Assembly: GCA_037043015.1 (NCBI GenBank)
Contig: CM073330.1
Location: 3,249,263 to 3,313,262 of the forward strand
Reading direction: 5' to 3'
From: Bryum argenteum
Taxonomy: Eukaryota; Streptophyta; Bryopsida; Bryales; Bryaceae
Length of the DNA: 64,000 nt
The position numbers were made by a program, and so were the translations under genes. The notes beneath the pieces were generated by a model. It searched no databases. It saw only the letters and a program-made list of their open reading frames with translations, and was not told the DNA's origin. Below are positions 35,803-45,990 of the stretch, piece after piece. Within the stretch, counting starts at the first letter, position 1; the number at the start of each line of letters is the position of its first letter.

Positions 35803-37456
35803 CATTGATTTCGACCTTATATCAACCCTGCTTCTAATGAATGATTATTACTCTAATTTAAAAAAAGTTACATAGGGCGATTCGAATATCTCTGTACATA
35901 CGGATTCCCAATTAAAATTTTCATACTAGATTTGTATCTTGTTCACAAAACCATGAGGGTAACCACTGATATGTTACTTCTGGTTACTTCTGGAGTGCTT
36001 CCAATTCAATAAGATCATTTGAAGATTATTTTAATTTACCCAAATTTACGGACCACTAAAATCTTAAAAAATAAGTCCTTCCATCTAAAATCAACTACTT
36101 ATATGCATATCTAATGTCACATTTGCATACATAAGGTAGAGTGTCCTATAAGCACCAACTTAAGAGATTGACCTATTTTTAGCACTAGTAAATTCAAAAT
36201 AAAATTATGACCACATTTGGAATAGATTTTCGGGAGGATTGCAAAAATTTGCAACACGTAATTCGCATTTGTGAATTTTATACAAAATTCCAAAGTGCTA
36301 AGTAAGATTTGACCCAAATGCGTTATATACAAATGAGGTACATCTGTATCTTCACAATCTGTATCTACAAATGAGGACAGATCGCTTTTGGGTCCCCTGG
36401 CGCTTTTAGGACTGCCTACCATAGTCGTTTATGAATACACCTAATACCTCACTACCACATGATCGTTCACCTATATTGCTTCTAGCTCATTCAACGAGGC
36501 TCCCCCTGAATCCACCGATGGAACTTCCGGCAGGTACTAACTTTCGATAATCCGACATTGTTTGTCAAAAAACGTGCTATCCACCAGAAAACACTTTGTC
36601 AATATGAATGTCTGCTACAACAACTCTGGACTCGACATTCAACATTCAAAGTCCCATTACCGTCAACTGATTCTGGTTCATGACATTTCTGCAATATCAA
36701 GGGAACGTGTTTGGTAGTACAAGAAGGGGATATTAAGTATTTTGAGACAAAATGGACATATTGAGATGTTGAAAAACGTACACGCAGGGGGATTAGGAAA
36801 AAGTTGTTGAAGTATTTCAAATATATGAAATTTAAATTAACATGCTAAGCAAAAAGAAAGAGTTGCAGGGTCCAATCACAAAGCAATAGATTTGAAAATG
36901 AGATCTTAATATAAATAGAAGGAAGTAGAGATCAATTTGACAATTTAATATTTCTAAAAATAGACATTCAACAATACATAGTTAAGAATCATATAGGAAC
37001 CATGTTCATATTAATTCCCGTGAGAAGTCACGATTGACTCAAGTGAGATCATAGTTGAAAGACATAGTAAAGGCTGTATTGAAGTATGAATAATACGTAC
37101 AATTGTACAAGTGTACACTATATTTTAACATTGGTATATATCGTAAAAGAATGAAATCAGAGAATGAATGTAGAGTCATTAAATGTTGTGCCTATAATAA
37201 TACTAAAGAAAGAGTAATTAAAAGAATGTTTGTAGAATATACAAAGAATATACGCGGTTTATACTAATCACAGAAGAGCTATAAATGCATAGTCACAAAG
37301 GGGATAATCCTCAAGTAAGCACAACTAGCTAAGCCCTGATATCTTAGATGTACTAGGTTCCACCAATCTGCGAAACACATTAATTATGTTGAATATATCC
37401 CGCTGATGAAGGATATCAGACCGGAGGAGGAAGAATAGAAAGGAGGAACATTAAGG
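35803..37456. other. No gene recognised
   Basis: AT-rich throughout. A minus-strand frame at 36117-36422 is made largely of AT-rich codons and has no domain. Confidence 0.45.
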
Positions 37457-38299
37457 CTAGGTCTCTTTAGATTTAGAGCCATTCTGCTTGGTTGAATTCT
37501 CCAACAACTTGGCTTCGGCCTCGTGCTGCTTCATAAGCGCGCGAATAAGATCATTGCGACGAGAGTTTGGCAAGCAATTAGTACCCAAGGTCTCACTCCG
37601 ACGGGCAAACCAGGTGTCAAAACATTCCCCATCACGCCTACGAAGGGAGTCAAGAGAACGCGAAGGACGAGAGGATGAAGGAGCTGCCGATTCTCCATGC
37701 GCAGGATACGGCCGGGGTGTGCAAGAAGCTCGCCTTGATGGTGGGGGTCGCGATGCTAGTGGCTTTGCAAGAGGCAAGAAATCCCCCTTTGAACGAAGAT
37801 GTCGCGGGGCACCGCTGAGGGATCTTGTTGCCCTGCTACTGTTGTAATTGTTGACTTGGATCGCGGGTTGTGATGTATTGGATGATCCACCCACATTGAT
37901 GGTGGAAGGAGGAACAATTGAATCTCGCAAAGGAACATCCATAGCACCCACAACGGAGTAGAGCTGCCTCTGAGGTGTTTTCGAATTTAGAGCATCGGGC
38001 GACATAGAGCGCCTCCGCGATGGTGATGTACAAAGCCGCTTCAGGGGAGACGGAGAGCAAACCGGAGTCCGAACAGGACCACGACTCGGCGGGCTGTCAA
38101 CAACATTGTCATCAACACTATCTCTTGTAAAATCCATCGTTGCGGATGCTGCGTCCGTAGCCGTGAACATATCAAAATGCCTCGACGCGAGAGAGGCGGC
38201 AACACTTGCTGAGAGTGAAACAGAACATTCCGGGACGGAGGTCTGGTTGGAGACATCATCCTCTTCACCGGACTCCTCGACGGTGGAAGGCGCCTTGAC
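37457..38299 (-). CDS. 3'-terminal exon of an unknown Ser/Arg/Pro-rich protein
   Basis: The minus-strand frame is open from a good splice acceptor (CTACAG then GTCAAGG, exon start 38299) to the stop at 37457, about 280 codons. The N-terminal part is acidic (TVEESGEEDD). The middle is rich in Ser, Pro and Arg with proline-directed sites such as CSPSPLKR and RRSMSP. The end has RRDGECFDTWFARRSETLG and a charged helix NDLIRALMKQHEAEAKLLE. No family is recognised. The low-complexity middle suggests a disordered nuclear protein, which is inference. The 5' exons are not identified; they could lie in 38400-38780. Confidence 0.55.
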   Translation of the reverse strand, partial: VKAPSTVEESGEEDDVSNQTSVPECSVSLSASVAASLASRHFDMFTATDAASATMDFTRDSVDDNVVDSPPSRGPVRTPVCSPSPLKRLCTSPSRRRSMSPDALNSKTPQRQLYSVVGAMDVPLRDSIVPPSTINVGGSSNTSQPAIQVNNYNSSRATRSLSGAPRHLRSKGDFLPLAKPLASRPPPSRRASCTPRPYPAHGESAAPSSSRPSRSLDSLRRRDGECFDTWFARRSETLGTNCLPNSRRNDLIRALMKQHEAEAKLLENSTKQNGSKSKET

Positions 38300-38364
38300 C
38301 TGTAGAATAAACCCAGATATGCAAGGAGTCGGTCAGGAAAGATGGACGCAAGAAAAATGGAAAC

Positions 38365-38545
38365 GTTATCCACAAGCGGGGATAACTAGATCTAGCCGGG
38401 GAGAACTAACGTCCTGTTCACAAGCAAAAAGCATACAAGAACATAGAAGCAAACAACCAGTGAAATCAAACTCGACATAAAGAGAACATATGACTCAATG
38501 CATACAAGCTGATACCTCCAAAGATTATCCCCGGGCCGGGCATAA
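38365..38545. repeat. Two outlying copies of the TTATCCCCGG palindrome
   Basis: A degenerate copy, GTTATCCACAAGCGGGGATA, lies at 38365-38386. A better one, centred at 38535, reads TATCCCCGGGCCGGGCATA. Both fall just upstream of a probable splice acceptor on the minus strand, so they may be intronic. They are the left-most members of the family centred on 41-47 kb. Confidence 0.8.
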
Positions 38546-38784
38546 ATGACGTCCTAACTGACAACAAAGAAAGAGTCATACAACAGAAACAACCATCAAC
38601 ATCAATCCTAAGTGAACAAGCATCCAAAAATGACGTAATAGAAATTGATCACATTGCGATGTGGTACATAAAGGATGATAAAATAATCGGCTTTTTTATT
38701 TAAACCATGATATTCATACAATAGCAACTCATTTACATGTTTGTCAACTGTGTCCTCAAAAAGGAATAAAGAGCGCCCTAACCG

Positions 38785-39799
38785 TCATCTGGACAATGAC
38801 TCAGGAAATGAAGGAGTTTCGTAAGTACGCCCTAAGTTCCTATGCGACTGCGCCATACCATCTAAAATAAACCGACCTAAATTGCTATACTTATTGATAG
38901 GCGGAATACCAATCCTATGATTGTCTACATAGGACCGAAGATTCCCAGGCCTGCAAGTGGCGAGAAGAGCGAGTAGCCATGGAGTAAGCACGGCGGACAG
39001 AGTATTGTCCTCCCGGCTAGATTTTGTCCAAGGCTGGAGGAAAATGGCGTTCCCAGTGTGGTTGCAAATACTCTTCTCAGGACTGTCGTCTATGATGAGA
39101 GTGTTATCCAACCCAAACACAACAAAGACTGTTACTAAGCGGGAACACCGCAGAGGACAATGTTTTCAAAAATATCCTCTTTTGAGCATTGGTCGGGTGC
39201 GACAAATAGACACCTCTAAACCTCAACCAATCCACAAGACTCTTGTCCGAGGATCTCAAAAGGCTTAGGAAGTCCATCAAGAGGTAGTCGATGACGGCCT
39301 CAACAAAGTGGACTTCTTCATCGAACTCCATATCACAACCTCGCAACATGGGCGGACATGGTCTCCAAGAAATTTCTCACTCCCGGGCGGCGTAAGACCG
39401 CCTTTGGGGGCACCTTCACTGGGATGTCCGGCACGAGAGCCGGTCCCGAGAGAGAGCACATGGGAGAATTCCTCCCGAGCGATGGCGGATGCACACACCG
39501 ACAAAGTATCCCGTTGATGTCGAGGACGACATTCAACCATCGAGGCGGCGCCGTCTGCCCGAGTGCAGACCTCGGCCGCGGGACACACTCAAATTGGGAA
39601 ATCAATTCTACCTGGCATAAAAGGAAACGATAATGTTGAGGATACCTGATTGAAAGCAGAGACACTGCGATCTGAGCAAATCCACAATGACGGCATGCAT
39701 TGCATCCGTGGCATTGGGGCCAGATCGATCGGATTCTGAAGCAATCTCACGGCCCGTGGGCGCAGAATGAATCCCACAGAGGTGAACTGAGAAAGACAT
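38785..39799 (-). pseudogene. FCP1/NIF-type phosphatase-like gene with variant DIN active-site motif
   Basis: Minus-strand exons encode an FCP1-homology (NLI-interacting factor) domain, the HAD-type Ser phosphatase fold of RNA polymerase II CTD phosphatases. Order: a first exon from 39799 (MSFSVHLCGIHSAP), a short GT-AG intron near 39645, then WLNVVLDINGILC, CEVVIWSSMKK, VEAVIDYLL and NTLIIDDSPEKSICNHTGN (38785-39120), ending PESLSR. The canonical first motif is DxDGT; here it is DING, keeping the nucleophile Asp but not the second acidic residue. Between IWSSMKK and VEAVIDYLL the frame shifts, with no intron evident. It is therefore probably a decayed copy, unless the assembly is wrong there. 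Confidence 0.65.
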
Positions 39800-40083
39800 T
39801 GAGGAAAATCAAATCACACTCCAATTTGAAGGCAAAAACGTTGGTATCAAAAATAAGTTTATTTACATCAATCATGTACAAGGGAAGTGTTTGTCAACTT
39901 TGACCGAAACACTACGCTGGATACTAATACTACCGAAAATCTAGAATACATGACGCACCACAGCAAACGTTGACAACTCCAGAAAAATCATAACGAATAA
40001 GGGTCGTCGATCTCCTGCAGGAGAAAATAGACGAATAAGCGAAGTTCAGGCAAGCGAATCGGTTTAGGGCAATGGTAAGCTTG

Positions 40084-40673
40084 GGGTATCACTTTTTGGA
40101 CACACTAATTAGGTTATTTTTATTGAAAGCCTCCAAAGTTTGTCTAATTTAGTCATTTTAATCAAGTAAAAAGACCCTAGAATAGAAAATAAAATATCAT
40201 GCACCTCATTGAAATCAAAGTATGTATGCCTATAGATTTTCTTTTAGATTTTTTATTTTTTTTGGATCCATTCATAGATGAGGGAAAAAGTGTTGAATTT
40301 GGGGATTTGCAGGCATTATAGTGCACAATGAATTAATTTTTTTATTATTAAATAAATTATTTTGTATTCTATACAAGAAGATGTAGGTCATATTCAAAAA
40401 TCATATTAAAATAAAAATGGTTGATATTCCATTTGCTTGATTCTATGGATTTTAGGTTATTGGGACATGACTTACTTTTTCAACTAAAAAATCAAATAAA
40501 ATTACTTCAAAATATTTTTTTTAATTTCTAATTTTTTTTCTTGATACATTATAAGTATAGACAACTAAAACCACATCTAATGAAGTCTTATTGTATTACA
40601 GTTTAAAAATGGATATGTTTGTCACACCAGCATAGAGTGCAATTGTTCATGGGACAACCTTTTTGGGTATCCC
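40084..40673. mobile_element. Dispersed AT-rich repeat, copy 2 (590 bp)
   Basis: It starts GGGTATCACTTTTTGGACAC and ends ACAACCTTTTTGGGTATCCC, with the same block order as 34263-34850. The ends are imperfect inverted repeats. It lies just downstream of the last frame of the ParB-like gene. Confidence 0.6.
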
Positions 40674-40695
40674 AACCAGACCATCACCCTTTAGG

Positions 40696-42822
40696 TTAAG
40701 GCCAAGCGACAAAATCATGACGGTTGTGACGACGACGAGTTATTGCAGACATGCGGGGGAGGGTGAAAGTACTTACATCTTCATGTGGCTCTTGCTGTTG
40801 AATCGCGTTGGTCGGGCTAGACGAATAGTCCACCAACTGCTGGTCTTCGGATTCCGGCGCCGCGACGGGCTCAGGATTGGTCTCCTCCACTACGACTCTT
40901 GGCTCCGCATTATCCCCGGCTCGGGAATAACTTACCAGCTGGTCGTACTGAGATAGTTCTAGACCAGAATCGGGTGGTTGAGCAGACTCAACCACTGGGG
41001 CAGCGGGTGCCAGACTCGATGAATCAGGACCCAAGGCAGGATCGTCGGCGGGAGGGGACACCTCAACAGAAGAGTCTGCATTATCCCCGGGCCGGGGATA
41101 ATCTCCAGACTGAGGAAGCTGATCGGCAGCAGCCTGAGATTCAGCAACGGCATCGGGCTGATCGGAAACAGCAACAGCTTCAGACACGACCTGCTCAGGT
41201 TCCCTCTCAGAGGGAATGGGCTGCGCCTGGGCGTCGGAGCCAGTCGCAGCAAGATTATCCCCGGCCCGGGGATAATCTGGTGTGGCCGTGCCCGAGGACA
41301 GCGGCAAAGGCTCGACCTCGCTGATGGGTGCAGACGCGGTGGTGGTGGCAGTATTATCCCCGGCCCGGGATAATTTGGTGTGGCCGTGCCCGAGGACAGC
41401 GGCAAAGGCTCAACCTCGCTGATGGGTGCAGACGCGGTGGTGGTGGTAGTATTATCCCCGGCCCGGGGATAATCTGTAGCAGGCTCGGAACTCGGCGTGC
41501 CCGAGGTGGAAGGATTATCCGTATTCTGGCGAGCGATTATCTCAGCAACGTGCGGTGGCATCGGCGTGCCAGATCTCAGCCATTCGAAGACGATGTTAGC
41601 CTCCGCGATCTTCCTTGCGTCCCCTGCTTCCTTCTGGGCCTTCTCTTTTTTCTGCCTCGCCTCTTCGGCTAGCCTTCTGTTGTTAGCCAGGAAGTGTTCC
41701 TCAACCTTCACACCCGGAGCACCTGGAGGAGGCGCAACTCCTGCTGCATTTGCCATTGGGTCAGTAGAGGGGTTGCACACCACGACACGTTTCTCCTTCT
41801 TCACAGGCGTGCCTTCATCCAGAGATGTCTGGTCTGAATCATCAAGGGGCCGGTTACGCAGACGGGAGCTCGAAGGTGTCGATGTCGGGAGCTCGATGGC
41901 TTCGCGTTCAGGAGCTGCGACATCGACGACATAGAATTCCTCCGACGGATCAGTGCCTTCCTCGTCACTGAGATCTATGAATACGTGGGTGGGCGCCACG
42001 AGTGCATAGAGTGGCCTCCCCCGTCTGTTAGGAACTTTACTCTGAGGGGTTGTGTCCACCGCAGGCGCCACAGTAGAAGAGGGCATGGCGCAAGACGCCC
42101 CATCCAATGGTTGACTCGGAGCCACGGTCTCAGCTGCGAGATCCAGCCGGCGTTTCAATGGCCTTCGTGAGTCGGGGTTGCCCGATGATCCGACGACAAC
42201 ATCCGCAGATGATTGAACAGGCATTGTCGTCGACGTAACGAGCCTCGACGGGATCACTGGCATGGGCTCCTTCCCAGGGCGTTGGTTCTCGGTATCAGGC
42301 CCCTGCGCCTGGTGCTCATCACCCATCGGAGTGGAGGAGATGTCTCCATTGCTTCCGGTGATGGTGCGGTTGGCGAAGCTTGCGCAGACGGTACTATGGG
42401 CGATGCCGGCTCTGATGGAGCTGTTGGCGATGCATGCGGGGATGACCTCACCGGGGAATGCCGAGTCGCCTGACGTCCCGATCGATAGTCCGAGTCGTTG
42501 GATGTGGCATCGCTGTTCCTTTTCTCCAAGGAGTCTGCGGACGTATCTGGAGCATGAGCTTGAGGGGACTGCGTGCTCTCAGCTCCCATGTCGGACACCG
42601 ACTCTGCTGCAGAAGATGAAGGTTGGCTCCCTTCGAATGAAGCCCTCGTGACGAGGCTGAGGTCCTGCAATTCGTCGGACGAAGAGCTCTTCTTGGGGAC
42701 GTAGGGACAGTCATCGTGGATGAAGTTCCTATAGTCGACCCTGGTCCTTTTACCCGCAGAGAGTAAGTATCCCCCGTAGTAGTGATTGTCTATCAGGCCA
42801 TAAAAGGCATGTTTCAGGATCT
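40696..42822 (-). CDS. Pro/Ser-rich tail region of the ParB-like gene, with palindrome-encoded DYPRPGDN
   Basis: Minus-strand frames continue the gene from a splice acceptor near 42823 (CATGCAG then ATCCTGAAACATGCC). The exon opens ILKHAFYGLIDNHYYGGYLL, then HDDCPYVPKKSSSSDE and long Ser/Pro-rich repeats (SPTAPSEPASP). The next frame (42326 leftward) holds an acidic VFIDLSDEEGTD motif, a coiled coil EEARQKKEKAQKEAGDARK, and a low-complexity tail carrying several DYPRPGDN or DYPRAGDN octapeptides. The frame changes at least twice. One change coincides with a palindrome copy one base shorter than its neighbours. The region may be a decaying gene or have unrecognised introns; function is unknown. 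Confidence 0.5.
40910..41473. repeat. Five palindromes in the tail-coding region, two in a 99-bp tandem duplication
   Basis: Copies of TATCCCCGGSCCGGGGATA are centred at 40920 (degenerate), 41091, 41265, 41364 and 41462. In the minus reading frame the full copies give DYPRPGDN or DYPRAGDN. About 97-99 bp starting near 41279 (GTGTGGCCGTGCCCGAGGAC onwards) are repeated head to tail at about 41377, each unit ending in a palindrome. The palindrome at 41353-41374 lacks one base. Centre distances of 171, 174 and 99 bp are multiples of three; the last is 98 because of the lost base. Confidence 0.9.
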
Positions 42823-43050
42823 GCATGAGAAGAAAAGAAGCGATCAATAACGGTGCGGCACAAGGGAAAAGTTATCCCCGGCCCGGGGATAACTGAGAGA
42901 CCAGAACGTGAAACTGAAGTTTTACAAGAATACCAACAACACAGGAATACACTGGTATACAATTAAAGTAATAAAAGAAGGTTAGCTATTTATCCCCGGG
43001 GCGGGGATAATGGGTCTATTTCGAGCCAAATGAGGATGCTGGGTGTCGAG
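42823..43050 (-). other. Probable intron carrying two palindromes
   Basis: The minus strand has a donor CCTG then GTAAGCTC near 43050 and an acceptor TTCTTCTCATGCAG near 42823. In the 228-bp interval lie palindromes centred at 42882 and 43000. Read through, the second one supplies a TAA stop (LSPPRG then stop), consistent with this stretch being spliced out. Confidence 0.6.
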
Positions 43051-44110
43051 CTTACCAGGGAGGCGACCATGAATTTAGAGCCGGAGAAGATCCCGAGTGT
43101 TGAGTCACCCTTCTTGCAGTACTGGCGGATGAGTCCAATGTAGAATTCCATCCGCAGCTCGGAGTACTTAGCACACCACTTGGCTTCGTTGAAGTGCCCA
43201 CTATCGATGTAATACGGTACATGGGCGGGTTTGAACTCCGCCGGGTTTGTGCCGATGAAGGCTTGCCCTTCTGGTGTCTTCTTGAACAAGAAGACAATGA
43301 ACACGTCGTTTGCGGATCTCTCTATGGCTGGCGCGTTGAAGATCCTCTCAGCTTTCGCCACCACGTACTTGGATGTGCTCATTGTGTAGGTGGGGTGGCT
43401 GAGCTGAATCATCGCCTTTAGCTTCTCAAGCTTCTTCGTAGTCCCGCCGTTCACGATCCAGACCCATACAGTAGGGTCGGTGTATGCTGGACTCGATATT
43501 ACCGCGAACTTTGCTACCAATGCTTTGAAGAACATCTTTGCAGCATTGGAGTCCTTGCAAAGCGAGAAGGCTGTATCACGCAAGTCAAACAGCCCCAGCA
43601 AAACTCTTCCCTCAGGCGCCTGGGTTGACCATTGGCCAGTAATGGTCATGGCCTTGGAGTCGAAGGTCCGAAGATCGAAAGCCTTCGTGGACTCCCGATG
43701 CTTGGACTTCTGCTGCAAGAAGCCCTTGAAGAAGTCCTCAACGTTGGGGTACAAGGACTTCAACTCCCCCGCCGTTTTGAACTTCCCCTGATTCTGCAGT
43801 CTGGTCGAGTAAAATTTTGCCTCGACGTGGCTGAGCAGCATGTTCCACGACGCCGTCGAGAAGCCCTTCCTCGACTTCCATACCTTCCATTTCTCAGGGC
43901 ATACTGCTCCGTCGTTGGGAAGGAAGAATGGTAGAGATGACCTGATCGCCTTCAGCTCTTGGTACACAACACCCTTGCACTTCTGACGAATAATCCAGTC
44001 ACCACAGGCGTGGCTCAGGCGATGGAAGTACTTCGTCTTGTGGAAGGACAACCCAGGATACTTCAGCGCACCTTCGGCGGTTTCAACGTGGACAAGGTAA
44101 GTGATGACCT
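43050..44110 (-). CDS. Middle region of the ParB-like gene
   Basis: A minus-strand frame of about 350 codons lies directly downstream of the ParB-like domain. Readable stretches include VHVETAEGALKYPGLSFHKT, SHACGDWIIRQKCKGV, WKVWKSRKGFSTASWNML, FFKGFLQQKSKHRESTKAF, GRVLLGLFDLRDTAFSLCK, VAKFAVISSPAYTDPTVWVW and finally GIFSGSKFMVASL at the splice donor. I do not recognise the family. The SSPAYTDP and FSGSKFM strings faintly resemble methyltransferase motifs (DPPY, GSGKF), and ParB domains are fused to DNA methylases in some bacteria and phages, but this is only a hint. The join to the upstream frame is out of phase. Confidence 0.5.
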
Positions 44111-45961
44111 GTCGATGTCGTCGTCGGAAAGATTTCCGAACTTCCTGAAGAGCTCCCGGCTCACATGATGCTTGTCTTGCGTGAAGTACGTTGGGTTCAT
44201 GCGATAAGATGCACCTGTATCGGGATTGATCAGATTTCCAAGCGAGTGAAGTTCGAGGAACTCTGCGAACTTATCGTACATGCTGTCTGGAAATGTGATG
44301 ATCTGGATCTCGTGCTTGAGGTCCGATGTTGTCAAAATTAACTTCCCGACCTTGGTGGGATCGATATTGCGAAACCGTATCAACAGAAGATCCGTAAATT
44401 TCTGAGAAAACATGGAAAAAAGGTTAGATGTGATGAGTGAAGGAACTTTGAATACGTCTGGAACAAACTCTGAAACAGAAGGTGGATTATCCCCGGGGCG
44501 GGGATAATCTTTGGGAATGGTGTATTGTCTTACCTTAAAATTAGTAGGATTGTAGACCGAGTCGTTATTCCGCGTCGCGTTCTCGTTCACGCTTGCGGAT
44601 GGACGCCCACATTCGATCCAAATAGACCTTCCAGGTTTTATTTGGTTGCCCCACGTCGGCTGAGCGTGCTTCAGAGGGTTTGTGGTGTTGTAGGAGGCCG
44701 ATATCGCTGTAAGGCGCTTTGGGTCGGTCTCGTAAAGAATGTAGGCATACCACGATTGAAGCTCTTTCTTCCTGTTCTCTGTCACGGGCTCGTTCTGAAG
44801 CTCCCTCGAGGCTTCCACGGAGTGCTGGCCATCAATGATGGCAAATTTTCCATCTTTGATCTCCTCCCATGTTCTCGGCCTCCTAGGGAGCAAGTTTCCA
44901 TTGGCGTCAATGGGCGTGATGATGATCGTCTGCCTCCGGGTTACATCTCCCATCATTGCGAGGAATGCCTTGGTGTTCGTAACGATGTCCCTTTCGAGAC
45001 TTCGCACAACCCATGCGTCCTTTCCCCTCTCAAGCTGGGAAATGGGCACCAGCTTCTGTTCTTTCTTGAACAAGAAAGAGTCTTTGAAGCTTTGGTTGAA
45101 GACTGTCTGCTCAGAAGCAAACCTCACATAGTCTGCCACTTCAGCAGAAGGTTTCGATGATTCCTTCTTCTGTCGGGCAGGCACTGCGACTACAGAAGTC
45201 AAGGCCGATCCTTGACTTGCGGTTGCAGGGGGAGCTGTACGCTGTCTCTTCTTCTTGGGGGCGGCACCGCCTGCAACGATCGCATCATTCATCAACCTCT
45301 TCGAAGGCACTCGCGGAGGTGCCGGTAGAGCACCACTAGACTGCGGAGCTGAAGCTTCCGTATGCATGACAACTGCAGACGCGGCGGGTGCCTTCTTCTT
45401 CTTAGCCGCTTTACTGCTTGACCCTTCATGCGTCTATGACAGCCTTGGCAGCAAGGTCGTAAGTTTAAGAACTGTATCCTCTTGGTTGATGTTCTCCCAG
45501 CTGTTGATGTTGTCCTCCCAAAACTTGACAAAGCCATGCCGAGTCTTGCGCAGCTCGGCGAGAAAGCCATGCGGGTCGAACTGTGCTCCGCAGTTTTCAC
45601 CCACCTCTACCACAATTCCGAAGTGGTAAGGGTCCCTACCCTCGTCCTGTTGTTGAAGGACACACCTGAGCATCATATACTTCTGTCTGTGTGCCTCGAA
45701 TGCTATTACCCTCACATTCTGGTGTAAGGGAAGAAAAGGGTCCGTCATGACCAACTTGGTCATAACGAGGACATGGTTCTTCACAATCTTCAAGCACCAG
45801 CTGACGACCACATCCTTGAAGAGCCAGAGGTCAAGGCTTTCGTCATCGTTATCGCGGAGGAAGGGGTTGAAGCCGAATGGGTGCTCGACCTTGTCCAAGG
45901 TCATGTCGAGAGGATTTGTGGCGCTGAGAGCCATCGTTTTGTCTGCAATCAAAAATGGCAA
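44063..45961 (-). CDS. ParB-like (IDGQH motif) protein, N-terminal part
   Basis: From ATG 45961 the minus strand encodes an N-terminal region (SLDLWLFKDVVVSWCLKIVK, then FWEDNINSWENINQED). A Lys/Ala-rich linker with a basic, nuclear-signal-like APKKKRQR follows, then the domain: AFLAMMGDVTRRQTIIITPI, ARTWEE-like RPRTWEEIKDGKFAIIDGQHSVEA kept short here as KFAIIDGQHSVEA, and KRLTAISASYNTTNP. The IDGQH box and the order of elements resemble the ParB/sulfiredoxin-like fold, which includes DNA-binding CTP switches and nucleases. One in-frame stop separates the N-terminal part from the rest. A probable 131-bp intron (44403-44533, donor TTTAAG-GTAAGA, acceptor TTTTCTCAG) contains one palindrome. 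The palindrome array starts 30 bp upstream of the ATG. Molecular role unknown. Confidence 0.6.
44487..44507. repeat. Palindrome copy in a probable intron
   Basis: TATCCCCGGGGCGGGGATA, centred at 44497, lies between the donor GTAAGA near 44533 and the acceptor near 44403. If the intron is retained it reads DYPRPGDN in the gene's frame. Confidence 0.85.
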
Positions 45962-45990
45962 CTCGTTAATACTGTTGCCTTAACAAATTA

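Noticed and set aside
41328-42473. Plus-strand frames across the ParB-like gene tail
   Set aside because: They are shadows of the minus-strand Pro/Ser-rich coding region, where GC-rich codons leave the antisense frames open.
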